Shown here: positions 1 to 8,936 of the stretch, one piece after another
How positions within the stretch are numbered: position 1 is the first letter of the stretch
Layout of the letters: each line of letters opens with the position of its first letter
Source: Paraburkholderia aromaticivorans
GTDB lineage: Bacteria > Pseudomonadota > Gammaproteobacteria > Burkholderiales > Burkholderiaceae
Assembly (NCBI RefSeq): GCF_002278075.1
Contig: NZ_CP022990.1
Span: 2,542,001-2,606,000, forward strand
DNA length: 64,000 nt
Reading direction: 5' to 3'
Program-made: the position numbers and the translations under genes
Notes under the pieces: model-generated
Told to the model about the DNA's origin: nothing
The model's input: only the letters and a program-made list of their open reading frames with translations
The model's database searches: none

Positions 1-360
1 CGCGGCGAGTTCCTTCGGTTTGTTGGTGACGCAGGCGAGCCGGTATCCAAGCCGCTGCAGCTCGCTAAGACCGCTCCCCACGTGAGGGAACACGCGGCCG
101 AGGCGTCCGTTGGTTTGCGCATAGTGGCGATGGAACACATCGAGTGCATGGCTGGCGTCGACGCGCCGATCCAGACCGGCTGCTTCCAGCGAGCGGCGAA
201 CCAGGTTGGCCACCCCTTTGCCGATAAAGCCGCTGACGGTCGCGAACGGCAGCGGTGCGGTACCGAATTCGCCGAGCATCTGGCGGACCGCCTCGACGAT
301 GTCCGGTGCGGTGTCGACCATCGTGCCGTCGAGATCGATCAGCACGGCTTGGGAACGCAT
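1..360 (-). CDS. cbbZ: Phosphoglycolate phosphatase (HAD family), 3' end cut by window edge
   Basis: The N-terminal 120 codons of a HAD-superfamily phosphatase run open off the left edge. The catalytic motif I (IDLDGT, about residues 8-13) follows the start closely, and a motif II-like VTNKP lies near the truncation. In autotrophs this family dephosphorylates 2-phosphoglycolate, the product of RuBisCO's oxygenase reaction, in the cytoplasm. It lies directly after cbbY on the same strand, so the two are probably co-transcribed; cbbY-cbbZ pairing is usual in cbb operons. An in-frame ATG at 387, two bases after the cbbY stop, is an alternative start; neither has a clear ribosome binding site. 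A generic gph role is possible, but the cbb context favours cbbZ. Confidence 0.8.
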   Translation of the reverse strand, partial: MRSQAVLIDLDGTMVDTAPDIVEAVRQMLGEFGTAPLPFATVSGFIGKGVANLVRRSLEAAGLDRRVDASHALDVFHRHYAQTNGRLGRVFPHVGSGLSELQRLGYRLACVTNKPKELAA

Positions 361-389
361 ACCTGTCACGGGAGACTTCTGTTGCATGC

Positions 390-1154
390 TCAAGCCGACT
401 CGCTCAGCGCGTGGCGGTGCCAATGACGCAAGGTGGCCAGATCGACCCAACCGGCCTGTTCATTCGGCACAGACGAAGGAATCGGCGCGTGCGGTTCACC
501 CAGGTGGGGCAGCACGGCCAACGCGCCGTCGAAGTCGTCGTGAGACGTGTACGCGGTCGGCGTCACGATGGTGGGGACACCGGCCGCACGTGCCGCGCGC
601 AGACCGTTCGCCGAGTCTTCGAAGGCAATGCAGTCCGGGCCTTTCAGCCCGAGTTGCCGAAGCACGTCGAAGTACACGTCAGGCGAAGGCTTCTTCACGT
701 GGGTCGTGCCGGCATCGCCGACCGCGGCGAAGCGGCTGCGCCACGCGGGGCCGAATGGCGTTTGCAGCAATGCGTCGAGGTTCGCGGGGGTGGTGGTCGT
801 GGCGATCGCCACCGGAATGGCGGCCGCCTGGGCTTCGGCGATCAGACGCGCGATGCCCGGCCGCAAGGGCAAGCCGCCGTTGCTCACGCGCGCTGCGTAG
901 TGACGGGTCTTGATCGCATGCACGGCCTCGATCACTTCGTTCACGCGCATGCCGTCCGCTTCTTCCAGATCGGCGACGTGCCAGTAATGCCGCAGGCGCT
1001 CCTTACCGCCCGCGACCTTGAGAAGACGCGTATAGAGCGGCGCGTCCCAGACCCAGTCGAGACCCGCTTCGGCGAATGCCGCATTGAAGGCCTGCAGATG
1101 AGCGGTCTCGGTATCGGCAAGCGTGCCGTCGACGTCGAAGATCAGGGCTTGCAT
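390..1154 (-). CDS. cbbY: CbbY, HAD-family sugar-bisphosphate phosphatase
   Basis: A 254-residue HAD hydrolase with motif [12 protein letters not shown] at the N terminus, a TTTTPAN motif II region, and KKPSPD followed by FEDSANG for motifs III and IV. CbbY proteins remove the 1-phosphate of xylulose-1,5-bisphosphate, a RuBisCO misfire inhibitor, so this is an accessory factor for the red-type RuBisCO encoded about 24 kb away. Start and length match the family. It leads a small minus-strand unit with the phosphoglycolate phosphatase. The 153 bases upstream, up to exbD, show no promoter I would defend. Another beta-phosphoglucomutase-like HAD enzyme is possible. Confidence 0.85.
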   Translation of the reverse strand: MQALIFDVDGTLADTETAHLQAFNAAFAEAGLDWVWDAPLYTRLLKVAGGKERLRHYWHVADLEEADGMRVNEVIEAVHAIKTRHYAARVSNGGLPLRPGIARLIAEAQAAAIPVAIATTTTPANLDALLQTPFGPAWRSRFAAVGDAGTTHVKKPSPDVYFDVLRQLGLKGPDCIAFEDSANGLRAARAAGVPTIVTPTAYTSHDDFDGALAVLPHLGEPHAPIPSSVPNEQAGWVDLATLRHWHRHALSESA

Positions 1155-1307
1155 GGTCCGGTGCTCTCCTCAGGGCATGCAGCCACGATAGCGGAGCCCG
1201 ATACCGATTTGAATTCAGAGATTCTTTGGGCTCCGGTAAGACATCGTTTATGTGGCCGTGGCGAGCACGCGCCGGGCGGTGGCGGCGCAACGCAAACGCG
1301 GCAGCAC

Positions 1308-1730
1308 TCACTTTTTCGCCCGGGGATCCGTGACGAAACCGATTTTCGTCAGGCCGCCGGCCTGCGCGGCCGACATCACGTCGGCGACGCGCTCATAGGG
1401 CACTTTGCGGTCGGCCCGCAAATGCAACTCGGGTTGGGGCTTCGCGCGAGCGGCTTCGGCGATCCGGGCGCGCAATGCGTCGTCGGCCACGGGATGGCCG
1501 TCCCAAAGAATCGAGCCGTCCGCCTGCACGGCGACGTCGAGATGCGCGGGTTTGACAGTGTCCGGCTGGCTGCTCGCCTGCGGCAGGTCGATCTTCACCG
1601 CGTGCTGCATGGCCGGAATGGTGACGAGAAATATGATCAGCAGCACGAGCATCACGTCGACGAGCGGCGTCATGTTGATTTCGCTCATCAGGCCGCTTTC
1701 GTCGTCGTCGGAGAACGGGGTCATTGCCAT
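1308..1730 (-). CDS. exbD: ExbD/TolR-family biopolymer transport protein
   Basis: A 140-residue protein with a short acidic N terminus, one transmembrane helix (about residues 24-42) beginning at the typical NMTPLVDVMLVLLIIF stretch, and a periplasmic domain. The Asp in that stretch is the conserved proton-path residue of ExbD. With ExbB it forms the inner-membrane proton channel that energises TonB. Its start overlaps the end of exbB by 10 bases, so the two are translationally coupled; an ATG two codons in is also possible. Together with tonB and the receptor at 4697-7072 it makes a dedicated TonB uptake system beside the PQQ genes. Confidence 0.9.
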   Translation of the reverse strand: MAMTPFSDDDESGLMSEINMTPLVDVMLVLLIIFLVTIPAMQHAVKIDLPQASSQPDTVKPAHLDVAVQADGSILWDGHPVADDALRARIAEAARAKPQPELHLRADRKVPYERVADVMSAAQAGGLTKIGFVTDPRAKK

Positions 1731-2512
1731 TTGAGCGCTCCGTCATTCGTGCCGTCATGAGCTTCGCCCTCTGCTGCGGGAACGGAGCGCGGCACGAGGC
1801 GCATGTCAGGACCGCTGCTGGACGGCAGTTGCGAACCGGTTACGAAATACGCGTGCAGTCCATGCGCGAAACGCTTGAGCCGCGTCACGATCGACTTGTT
1901 GGCGCGGGTCAGGCCGTTGTATCCCAGCACCGCCGGTATCGCCACGAAGAGGCCGAAGGCCGTCATGATCAACGACTCGCCGACCGGTCCGGCGACATGA
2001 TCGATCGACGTCTGGCCCGTTTCGCCGATCAGAATCAACGCGTGATAAATGCCCCAGACGGTCCCGAACAGCCCCACGAAGGGCGCGGTGCTGCCGATCG
2101 ACGCCAGCACCGCGAGGCCGCTTTGCATGCGTGCGATGGCGTCGTCCATCGTGTCCTGCAGGCGGCGCGTGATCCAGTCGGATACGTCGATGCGGTCATG
2201 CAGATGCGACTGGGTTTGCTGATGATGGGCCGCGGCTTCCTCGCCGGCCAGCGCGAGCGCGAGAAGCGGATTGTCGCGGTGAGACGACCCCGGCGCCTGC
2301 GCGCCGAGGCTTCTCAATCCGTCTTCGAAGCGATCGGCTCGCCAGAACTGCGCTTCGGCCTGGCGCGTCACGCGCTTCACCCGCATGATGGTCCATAGCT
2401 TGACGAGGATCACCGTCCACGACAGCACCGACATGATCAGCAGCGCGCTCAGAATGCCGCGCGTGACGATATCGCCGTTTTCCCAGACATTCGCAAGGCC
2501 ATAGTGTTGCAT
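1721..2512 (-). CDS. exbB: ExbB/MotA/TolQ-family proton channel protein
   Basis: A 263-residue protein with an N-terminal membrane helix around residues 17-40, a cytoplasmic helical loop, and a MotA/TolQ/ExbB core (STAPFVGLFGTVWGIYHA, then a hydrophobic helix in AFGLFVAIPAVLGYN). These segments form the ExbB pentamer around ExbD. It ends with a cytoplasmic tail. It is the middle gene of tonB-exbB-exbD, 27 bases after tonB and overlapping exbD. TolQ is an alternative name by homology, but the pairing with TonB and a receptor favours ExbB. Confidence 0.9.
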   Translation of the reverse strand: MQHYGLANVWENGDIVTRGILSALLIMSVLSWTVILVKLWTIMRVKRVTRQAEAQFWRADRFEDGLRSLGAQAPGSSHRDNPLLALALAGEEAAAHHQQTQSHLHDRIDVSDWITRRLQDTMDDAIARMQSGLAVLASIGSTAPFVGLFGTVWGIYHALILIGETGQTSIDHVAGPVGESLIMTAFGLFVAIPAVLGYNGLTRANKSIVTRLKRFAHGLHAYFVTGSQLPSSSGPDMRLVPRSVPAAEGEAHDGTNDGALKWQ

Positions 2513-2539
2513 GGTGGTTTCCTTTGACTCGGCGATAAG

Positions 2540-3304
2540 TTACTCGGTCAATCCGAACACGAACGATTCCGAATAAGCGGCGCGAACCACTTCGCCGTTT
2601 TCCCTGTATGGCTGGCAAACCCCGGCGTGGATGGCCGCGAGCGCTGCGTCGTCGAGCCGGGGATAGCCGCTGCTCTTTTGCAGCTGCGCGGTTTCGATAT
2701 GGCCGGTGAGGCCCACGACGAACCGGACGACCGCGGTGCCGCTTTCGCTGCGGCGCTTCGAGACGTCGGGATAGTCCGGCTTCGGGATATCGCAGTCGAC
2801 GTGCGATACGCTTTTCGGCGTACTCGATGCAGGCGCCGTGCGTTCGGCGGCGGCCGCCGAGGCAATCGTTGCGGGTGCCGCGGGCACGGGTGTGGCAGCA
2901 ATGGGTGCAGCCACTGGTTCAGGCGAGTACGCCATGTCCCGGGAAGGCGACGGCGTGGCCGGCACGCCCGCAGCAGGCGCCGCGCTGCGCGCCGGCTTGG
3001 GACGGGGCGGCGGCGCTTTGCTGCGTACCGGAGGCTGCGTGGTTTGCGGCGCTGCAACCACGGCGGCCGGAGCGGGCACATCAGGCGTGGCAGGTGCGAC
3101 GACCGCCGACTCATCCTTTAACAACATCGCGATGATGGGCGGCGCTTCCACCGTCCGCTCGACCGTCTTGTCCCGCGCCGCCGACACCCACACGAGCAAG
3201 CCCACATGCGCGGCGATTACGGCGCTCAGCGCGAGGACGCTCCGGCTACGCCATGCCGCATTGTTCGCGCTATATCCAGCCGTCGCCATTGCACGTTCCA
3301 GCAT
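2540..3304 (-). CDS. tonB: TonB-family energy transducer
   Basis: The protein has an N-terminal membrane anchor (LALSAVIAAHVGLLVWV), a long Pro/Ala-rich periplasmic spacer with a PPPRPKP run, and a C-terminal TonB domain with the YPDVSKRR...GTAVVRFVVGLTGHI...SSGYPRLDDAAL signature. TonB links ExbB/ExbD to outer-membrane receptors. The start is uncertain: the frame is open to 3385, but the anchor fits a start at 3304 (254 aa) or 3289. A GAGG about 11 bases before 3304 is weak support. It is the promoter-proximal gene of tonB-exbB-exbD, divergent from the beta-propeller gene. A palindrome at 3396-3410 lies in the shared intergenic region. Confidence 0.85.
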   Translation of the reverse strand: MLERAMATAGYSANNAAWRSRSVLALSAVIAAHVGLLVWVSAARDKTVERTVEAPPIIAMLLKDESAVVAPATPDVPAPAAVVAAPQTTQPPVRSKAPPPRPKPARSAAPAAGVPATPSPSRDMAYSPEPVAAPIAATPVPAAPATIASAAAAERTAPASSTPKSVSHVDCDIPKPDYPDVSKRRSESGTAVVRFVVGLTGHIETAQLQKSSGYPRLDDAALAAIHAGVCQPYRENGEVVRAAYSESFVFGLTE

Positions 3305-3395
3305 CACCGTCGCGGCCTCGCATTGGCCACCTCCGCGCTCATTTTCCACCCCTCCAGCGTGTTTTAGTACTGCCGCCGATCCCACCGCGTCAATT

Positions 3396-3410
3396 CGGGA
3401 AAATCTCCCG
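3396..3410. promoter_or_regulatory. Palindrome CGGGAAAATCTCCCG between tonB and beta-propeller gene
   Basis: An inverted repeat with 5-bp arms (CGGGA/TCCCG) and a 5-bp spacer. Read on the other strand it matches the palindrome at 7186-7200 at 14 of 15 positions. Both lie in divergent intergenic regions next to the TonB/receptor genes. The candidate binder is the NarL-type regulator encoded at 8272-8934; this is inference. Confidence 0.45.
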
Positions 3411-3504
3411 CCCGATGTTCGTTGTCAAACGATCCTCCAATGGACTACTTTGCTTGAACGGCGCGACCTCTCGCGACGCAGGAATTTCACTACGGAGTAC
3501 GACA

Positions 3505-4635
3505 ATGCCGGAGACACGGTTTCGCATCACGACGCGAGGGCGTTCGCTCGCTCTCGCTGTCACCACGTTAGCCACCGCCGCCACGGCGATCGCCCTCGCC
3601 GTGAGTACGGCCTACGCCGCCGCGCCGATGGCCTACGTGACCAGCGAGAAGGCCGGTGTCGGCGTGATCGATCTGGAGCAGATGACGCTGACCAGGACGT
3701 TTCCGGTCGGCGCCGACGGCCCGCGCGGCCTGAGTCTGAATACGGATGGCACACGGCTTCTCGTGGCCAACAAGAATACCGGCGACCTGGCGGTGATCGA
3801 CACGGCTTCGGGGCAGGTCGTGCAGCGTGTCAAGATCGGCAAGAACCCCGAGTATGTGCGCGTGCACAACGGCTACGCGTACATCACCTACGAGCCCGGC
3901 GAAGAGGGCGGCCCGCCCGCCGCGAACGGCAAGCCGAGTGCGGACGGCCCGCCCGCCGCCAACGCCAAGCCGGGTGCCGACGACGATGACGCCAACAAGC
4001 CGCCCGCGCAAATCGCGATCGTCGATATGAAGACCTGGCGCGTGATTCGTTCGGTCACGAGCGGCCACGAAACCGAAGGCATCGAATTCTCACGCGACGG
4101 CAACGCGATGCTCGTCACCAACGAGGGCGACGATACGGTCTCCATCTATCACGTGCGCACGGGCGCGCCGCTCAGAACCGTGAAGCTCGCGGCAGGCGGC
4201 CGCCCGCGCGGCATCCGTCTGTCGCCCGATGGCAAGGACTATGTGGTCACGCTCGAATCGCTAAGCAAGTTCGTGGTGATCGATGCGCGCACGTACCAGG
4301 TGGTGAAGACGGTCGATACGAAGCTCGGGCCGTACGGGGTGGCATTCGGGCCGGATGGCAAGCGGCTTTTCGTCGCCGCGGCGCGCGACAGGACGGTGCA
4401 GGTTTTCGACGGCCGCAGTTACGAGCATGTTGCCGACGTACCGGTGGGACAGCGATGCTGGCACTTCAGCTTCACGCCGGACGGCGCGAAGCTGCTGGTG
4501 GCGTGCGGGCGCTCCGACGCGGTGTATGTGCTGGACGCGCAGAGCTATCAGCCCATCAAGCAGATCGGCGAACTGCCGCTTGCCTGGGGCATCGTCACGT
4601 ATCCGCATAGCGACGGCTCGATCGAATCGCATTGA
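3505..4635 (+). CDS. PQQ-associated YVTN-type beta-propeller protein, secreted
   Basis: A 376-residue exported protein with a signal peptide ending near AYAAAPMA (about residue 33), followed by repeated blades with YVTSEKAGVGVIDL, LLVANKNTGDLAVIDT, MLVTNEGDDTVSIYH and similar strings typical of YVTN/NHL-like propellers. It matches the family called PQQ-dependent catabolism-associated beta-propeller protein, found near quinoprotein dehydrogenases; its biochemical role is unknown. A low-complexity insert of Pro/Ala/Asp repeats (about positions 3895-4010) interrupts the propeller. The frame is open upstream to 3253, but the ATG at 3505 has GGAG close by and starts at the signal peptide. It is divergent from tonB and convergent with the receptor gene. 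Confidence 0.8.
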   Translation: MPETRFRITTRGRSLALAVTTLATAATAIALAVSTAYAAAPMAYVTSEKAGVGVIDLEQMTLTRTFPVGADGPRGLSLNTDGTRLLVANKNTGDLAVIDTASGQVVQRVKIGKNPEYVRVHNGYAYITYEPGEEGGPPAANGKPSADGPPAANAKPGADDDDANKPPAQIAIVDMKTWRVIRSVTSGHETEGIEFSRDGNAMLVTNEGDDTVSIYHVRTGAPLRTVKLAAGGRPRGIRLSPDGKDYVVTLESLSKFVVIDARTYQVVKTVDTKLGPYGVAFGPDGKRLFVAAARDRTVQVFDGRSYEHVADVPVGQRCWHFSFTPDGAKLLVACGRSDAVYVLDAQSYQPIKQIGELPLAWGIVTYPHSDGSIESH

Positions 4636-4696
4636 GCGTGCGGGATATGGGCGTCGACCACACGCCGATCGATTCGCGCTCATCCCGCTCACCGCG

Positions 4697-7072
4697 CTAC
4701 TTCCATGCGTAGTGCAAACCGACCCAGAAGCCACGCGGCGCGCCCGGCCCGACGAACTGTTCGTTGATCGGGTTGGCGCCGTCGAACGTATGGTTCGGGC
4801 CGTTGAAGAAGTTCTCGCCGAGCGCGCCGAAGCTCGCATAGCGCTTGTCGAGCAGGTTCGTGATGCTCGCGAAGACCTGAAGCTGTTTGGTCACCTGGTA
4901 CGAGGTGTCCAGATCAATCAGCAGATAGCCGGCGATCTTGCCGTTCACGTCCTGGTTGTTTTCGTCGCCCTGTGCATAGACGCCGCCGCGCCAGGTCAGG
5001 TTCGTGCCGATGTTCCACTTCGCGGTGGCCGCATAGTCGAGTTGCAGTTTGACGGTGTTCGCCGGGATGCTGGGAATATGATCGCCCGGCTTGACGGTGA
5101 TGTTGCCGCTCTGATCCGCACTGGAGTTGCTCGGACTGCTTTCGGTCCAGCTCGAGCGGTAGGTCGCGTCGACGTAGCTGTAGCTGGCGGTGACGGCGAG
5201 CGGCCCGAACTGGCTGTGTCCGGACAGTTCGACGCCTTGCCGGCGGGTGCGGCCGACGTTCTGAAAGAAGCCCTGGTTGCTGGTGGCGCCATTGGTGCTG
5301 ATGAACTCGATATCGTTGTCGAGCGTCGTGCTGTAGGCGGCGGCGCTCCATGTCGTCGCCCGGCCTATGCGTCCGCGTGCGCCGATTTCAAAGGTCTTCG
5401 AGATCACCGGCTGGAGCGACGGATCCGACACGAAGTCGTTGGGCAGCGAGCAGGGCGCGGCCGGATCCGCGCAGGCCAGTTCGATGGCGGTCGGCGAACG
5501 CATGCCCTCGTTATAGGTGGCATAGGCCGTGAACGCGGAAGTCGGGTTCCAGTTGATGCCGATCGCGGGGTTGAAGCGGGAAAACGTATGGTGGCCGTCG
5601 AGCTGGGGCTGCGTGCCGCTCGAGTCGCCGATCGTGGCGTCCGCCCAGTTGTAGCGTCCGGCGAGCGTCAGCGTCCATTGCCTGGTAAGCGACAAGGTAT
5701 CCTGAAGATAGATGCCGTAGTTTCCATTATGGGTTTTCGCCGCGGTTTCCTGCTCGAAATCGCCGATGCCGACGGTCGCGCGGGAGGCGGTGAACACCGC
5801 ATCCTGGGACGATTGCGTGTACCGGGAGTTGGCAATATCCGCGGACACGCCCGCGACGAACTGGTTCTCCATCCCTGCGAGCTTGCCGAGCAGCGTGAGT
5901 TGCAGGCTCGCGCCATAGCTGTCGGTGGAGACGATCGATCGTTCGTTGGTTGCCTGGGTCGTATCGATGTTGCCTTCAGCGTCCACCGAGCCGAAATTCG
6001 GGTTGGTGTTGCTGCTCACGTTGTCGTTACGGAAGTGCCGGTAATAGACGTTGCCGCTCAGTTCGACGTGGTCGTTGAAGTAATGATCGCCCGACAGTGT
6101 CGCGTAGGCGGCGCTGTTCTGATTCTGGTCGGGATAAGTGTACGGCTGCTTCGGATTGCCGAGGAAAGAGCGCGGAATGGTCTGCGAACCGTGCAGATCG
6201 TTGTCCGCGCCGCCCCCGGAGAATGACAGGGTGGTATCGGCATCGGTATAACGCAGCTTGCCGAACGCCTGGCGCACGCGGCTGGAATTCTGCTCCGCCC
6301 AGCCGTTGTCGTTCGCCGCGTTGCCGGTCACGTAGTAGTCGAGATTCTGACCGATGGTGCCGCCCTGTTCGATCTGAGCGGACTTGCGGCCCCAGGAGCC
6401 CACTTGCACTTCGGCTTCGCCGCCGGGGCTCGTCTTGCCGTTCTTCGTCGTGATCGCGAGCGCGCCGCCCAGCGTGTTGAGGCCATAGGTCGGATTCGAA
6501 CCGGGAATCAGCTGGATCGTGTCGATTGCCTGTTGCGGCAGCAGGTCCCAGTTCACCACGTCGCCGAACGGCTCGTTCACGCGCACGCCGTCGACGAACA
6601 CCGAGAGGCCTTGCGGCGTGCCGAGCAACGGCGACGCGGTGAAGCCGCGATAGTTGATGTTGACTTGATACGGATTGCCTTGCGCATCGGCAATATCGAC
6701 GCTCGGCAGATTCTTTGCGAAGTAGTCGGTGAGCGTGCTGCGGTGCTGCTGTTCCAGCTCCTGGGCGTGAACGGTCTGCACATTGGCCGGCACTTGAGCG
6801 AGCGGCGTGCCGATGCCGAGCAGCGGCGTGGTGCCGACGACGACGATCGGCGCAAGCTTCACCGCGTCGGCGCCATCGGTATCCGGACTCGCACCGGCAG
6901 GCGCGGCGGACGATGCCGCCACGGCGGGCGCGGCGGTTTCTGCCTGAGCCCACGCCGGAATGGACAGGCTCGCGAGGGCGCCGCCGAAGCACAGGGTGAG
7001 GCCGGCACGGCGGCGCAAACGGGGCAAGTCCGGTAAGCGAGATGCGCGGTGCGCGCTGGATGGCGTGTTCAT
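4697..7072 (-). CDS. TonB-dependent outer-membrane receptor
   Basis: A 791-residue receptor with a signal peptide (GGALASLSIPAWAQA), a TonB-box-like APIVVVG segment, a plug domain (VNINYRGF...LSVFVDGVRVNEPFGDVVNWDLLP and NTLGGALAITTKNGK), and a long beta-barrel ending in WVGLHYAWK with an aromatic last strand. The ATG at 7072 is preceded by GGAGA, so it is preferred over the open extension to 7237. The substrate is unknown. Its place beside tonB-exbB-exbD, a PQQ-linked propeller and pqq genes makes uptake of PQQ, a lanthanide chelate or another metal complex plausible by context only. The intergenic region carries the palindrome at 7186-7200. Confidence 0.85.
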   Translation of the reverse strand: MNTPSSAHRASRLPDLPRLRRRAGLTLCFGGALASLSIPAWAQAETAAPAVAASSAAPAGASPDTDGADAVKLAPIVVVGTTPLLGIGTPLAQVPANVQTVHAQELEQQHRSTLTDYFAKNLPSVDIADAQGNPYQVNINYRGFTASPLLGTPQGLSVFVDGVRVNEPFGDVVNWDLLPQQAIDTIQLIPGSNPTYGLNTLGGALAITTKNGKTSPGGEAEVQVGSWGRKSAQIEQGGTIGQNLDYYVTGNAANDNGWAEQNSSRVRQAFGKLRYTDADTTLSFSGGGADNDLHGSQTIPRSFLGNPKQPYTYPDQNQNSAAYATLSGDHYFNDHVELSGNVYYRHFRNDNVSSNTNPNFGSVDAEGNIDTTQATNERSIVSTDSYGASLQLTLLGKLAGMENQFVAGVSADIANSRYTQSSQDAVFTASRATVGIGDFEQETAAKTHNGNYGIYLQDTLSLTRQWTLTLAGRYNWADATIGDSSGTQPQLDGHHTFSRFNPAIGINWNPTSAFTAYATYNEGMRSPTAIELACADPAAPCSLPNDFVSDPSLQPVISKTFEIGARGRIGRATTWSAAAYSTTLDNDIEFISTNGATSNQGFFQNVGRTRRQGVELSGHSQFGPLAVTASYSYVDATYRSSWTESSPSNSSADQSGNITVKPGDHIPSIPANTVKLQLDYAATAKWNIGTNLTWRGGVYAQGDENNQDVNGKIAGYLLIDLDTSYQVTKQLQVFASITNLLDKRYASFGALGENFFNGPNHTFDGANPINEQFVGPGAPRGFWVGLHYAWK

Positions 7073-7185
7073 CGTTTTGTCTCCGGCCGTATCGACGCTA
7101 TCTTCGCTAGCGCCACCGCGTTGCGGCGTGCGTAGCGCTTTCGTTCTGTGTGTGCAAAGCTTCGCATACGCCGGCGCGCGAAACC

Positions 7186-7200
7186 CGGGAGGTTTTCCCG
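7186..7200. promoter_or_regulatory. Palindrome CGGGAGGTTTTCCCG upstream of receptor and kinase genes
   Basis: An inverted repeat with 5-bp arms and a 5-bp spacer, in the 201-bp divergent region between the TonB-dependent receptor (minus) and the sensor kinase (plus). It is the near-identical partner of the site at 3396-3410. It is a candidate operator for a shared regulator; the flanks AAAC and GATAT add little. Confidence 0.45.
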
Positions 7201-7273
7201 ATATCGCGGGGAAGCGTTCCCAAACGCGCAGCAACAAACCGCTGTGCGGACCCGGTCTGAGTAGAATGCGAAC

Positions 7274-8302
7274 GTGACGAATGCAAACGTGATGGCAAGC
7301 GACTCCTCGACCCCTTCTTCAGCACGCTCCGTTGCGCCGCATTCGACGGTGCGGCGCGACCTTGCATGGGTGCTTGCGCTGACGGTGCTCGCCGCCGTGT
7401 TGAGCGCGAGGTTCGACTTCAGCGAGAACGCATACCGCTGGACACGGGGTCTCGAGCGCTTTCAGCTCGACGAATTGCCGGGCACGCTGTGCGTGCTCTC
7501 CATCGGCCTCGCCTGGTTCGCATGGCGCCGTTACCGCGAGGCGCGCCGCGAGCTGAGCCGGCGCTGCGCGCTGGAAGAGCAGGCCGAACGCCTGCTCGCC
7601 GACAACCGGCGTCTGGCCAATCAGGCGCTGCAGGCGCAGGAATTCGAGCGCCGCCATCTGGCGCGCGAACTGCACGATGAACTGGGCCAGTACCTGAATG
7701 CGATCTCGCTCGACGCGGCGCGCATCCGCGATCTGTCCAGCACACGCGAGCCGGAGATACATCGAGTGTCGCTCGGCCTCATGCAGAGCGCGAGCCACGT
7801 CTATCGGCAGATTGGCGGCATGATCCGGCGTTTGCGGCCGATCGGCCTCGACGAGTTCGGTCTGCCGAGCGCGCTGGAGCATTGCGTCGACGGCTGGCGT
7901 GAGCGGCTGCCGGACGCGTCGTTCTCACTGACGATCGAAGGGGACTTCGCGGACCTGAGCGATGCGCTGACCATCACGCTTTACCGGCTCGTGCAGGAAG
8001 GGCTGACCAATGTCTCGAAGTTCGCCCGCACGGCCCGCGTGGAAGTGTTCATGGTGCGTGCTCCGCGCGATGCGCGGGAGCGGCAGGACGGCAGGTGCAT
8101 CGATGAAATCGTCGTCACCATGGCCGACGACGGCCCTGGCGCCGATCTCGACCAGCCGCGCGGCGGACTCGGCCTGATCGGCATGCGCGAGCGGGTCGAG
8201 GCGCTCGGCGGCGAATTTCACGTGGCGAGCAAGCCGGAAGGCGGTTTCCTGTTCTGCGCGCGGGTGCCCGCTCACGCAGGGCTTGCCGAACCCGTGAACT
8301 GA
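7274..8302 (+). CDS. Sensor histidine kinase, NarX/DegS-like (HisKA_3)
   Basis: A 342-residue kinase with two membrane helices (about residues 30-45 and 70-85) flanking a short periplasmic loop, a linker coiled coil, the HisKA_3 box FERRHLARELHDELGQYL with phospho-acceptor His134, and a C-terminal ATPase domain with ADDGPGAD and GGLGLIGMRERV. It starts at GTG 7274; an ATG six codons in (7292) is possible. It converges on the LuxR-type response regulator gene and overlaps its 3' end by 31 bases, so the two are very likely partners. Such pairs regulate quinoprotein alcohol oxidation in other proteobacteria. The signal here is unknown. Confidence 0.85.
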   Translation: MTNANVMASDSSTPSSARSVAPHSTVRRDLAWVLALTVLAAVLSARFDFSENAYRWTRGLERFQLDELPGTLCVLSIGLAWFAWRRYREARRELSRRCALEEQAERLLADNRRLANQALQAQEFERRHLARELHDELGQYLNAISLDAARIRDLSSTREPEIHRVSLGLMQSASHVYRQIGGMIRRLRPIGLDEFGLPSALEHCVDGWRERLPDASFSLTIEGDFADLSDALTITLYRLVQEGLTNVSKFARTARVEVFMVRAPRDARERQDGRCIDEIVVTMADDGPGADLDQPRGGLGLIGMRERVEALGGEFHVASKPEGGFLFCARVPAHAGLAEPVN

Positions 8303-8934
8303 AGCCCGAGTCGCGTCGCCATCTGGGCGAGCTGCACGCCGTTGTCGGCGCCGAATTTCTGCCGGATCACGGACTGATGATTCGCCACGGTCTTCTGGCT
8401 CAGCCCGAGTTTCTCGGCAATGCTCGGCAGCGTATAACCCTGCACGAGCAGACGCAGCACCTCGAACTCGCGCGCGGACAATTGGCGTCCGGGTGGGCCT
8501 TCGCTGAACGCATTGCGCAGCGCGAGCGCCTGCGAGATATCCGGGCTCAGATAACCCGCGCGCCGCGCGATGGTGCGCACGGCCTCCACCAGCACGTCGG
8601 GCGCGCTGGCCTTGGTCACGTAGCCGAGGGCGCCGGCGTCGAGCGCGCGGCGCACGAAAATCGCCTCCTCGTGCACGCTGAAGATCAGCACGCGTGCGTC
8701 CGGCTCGCGCGCGAGCATACGCCGCATCGCTTCGATACCGCTTGCGCCCGGTAACGAGACGTCCATCACCACCACGTCCGGGCGCAGCGCGCAAAAACGC
8801 TGGTACGCCTGGGCCGCGTCGGCCGCTTCGCCGCACACGTGCACGTCGGCATTCAGTTCGAGCAGACGCCGGTAACCCTCGCGCACCACCGCGTGATCGT
8901 CGACGAGCAGGACGGAGATGTCGCCCGCTGCCAT
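8272..8934 (-). CDS. NarL/LuxR-family response regulator
   Basis: A 220-residue two-domain regulator. The receiver domain has the acidic pair DD (residues 12-13) and phospho-acceptor Asp58 in VVVMDVSLPG. The C-terminal LuxR HTH reads LSAREFEVLRLLVQGYTLPSIAEKLGLSQKTVANH. It begins two bases after the pqqE stop on the same strand, so it is probably the last gene of the pqqBCDE operon, while its likely kinase is on the opposite strand and overlaps it tail to tail. It may control the palindromes at 3396 and 7186. Confidence 0.88.
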   Translation of the reverse strand: MAAGDISVLLVDDHAVVREGYRRLLELNADVHVCGEAADAAQAYQRFCALRPDVVVMDVSLPGASGIEAMRRMLAREPDARVLIFSVHEEAIFVRRALDAGALGYVTKASAPDVLVEAVRTIARRAGYLSPDISQALALRNAFSEGPPGRQLSAREFEVLRLLVQGYTLPSIAEKLGLSQKTVANHQSVIRQKFGADNGVQLAQMATRLGLQFTGSASPA

Positions 8935-8936
8935 GG

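Noticed and set aside
255..1760. Long plus-strand reading frame over cbbY and exbD
   Set aside because: Antisense to well-supported genes and Arg/Gly/His-rich as expected for a shadow frame at high GC.
7073..7273. Cobalamin-type riboswitch before the TonB-dependent receptor
   Set aside because: No B12-box or recognisable conserved elements could be found; only the palindrome is evident.
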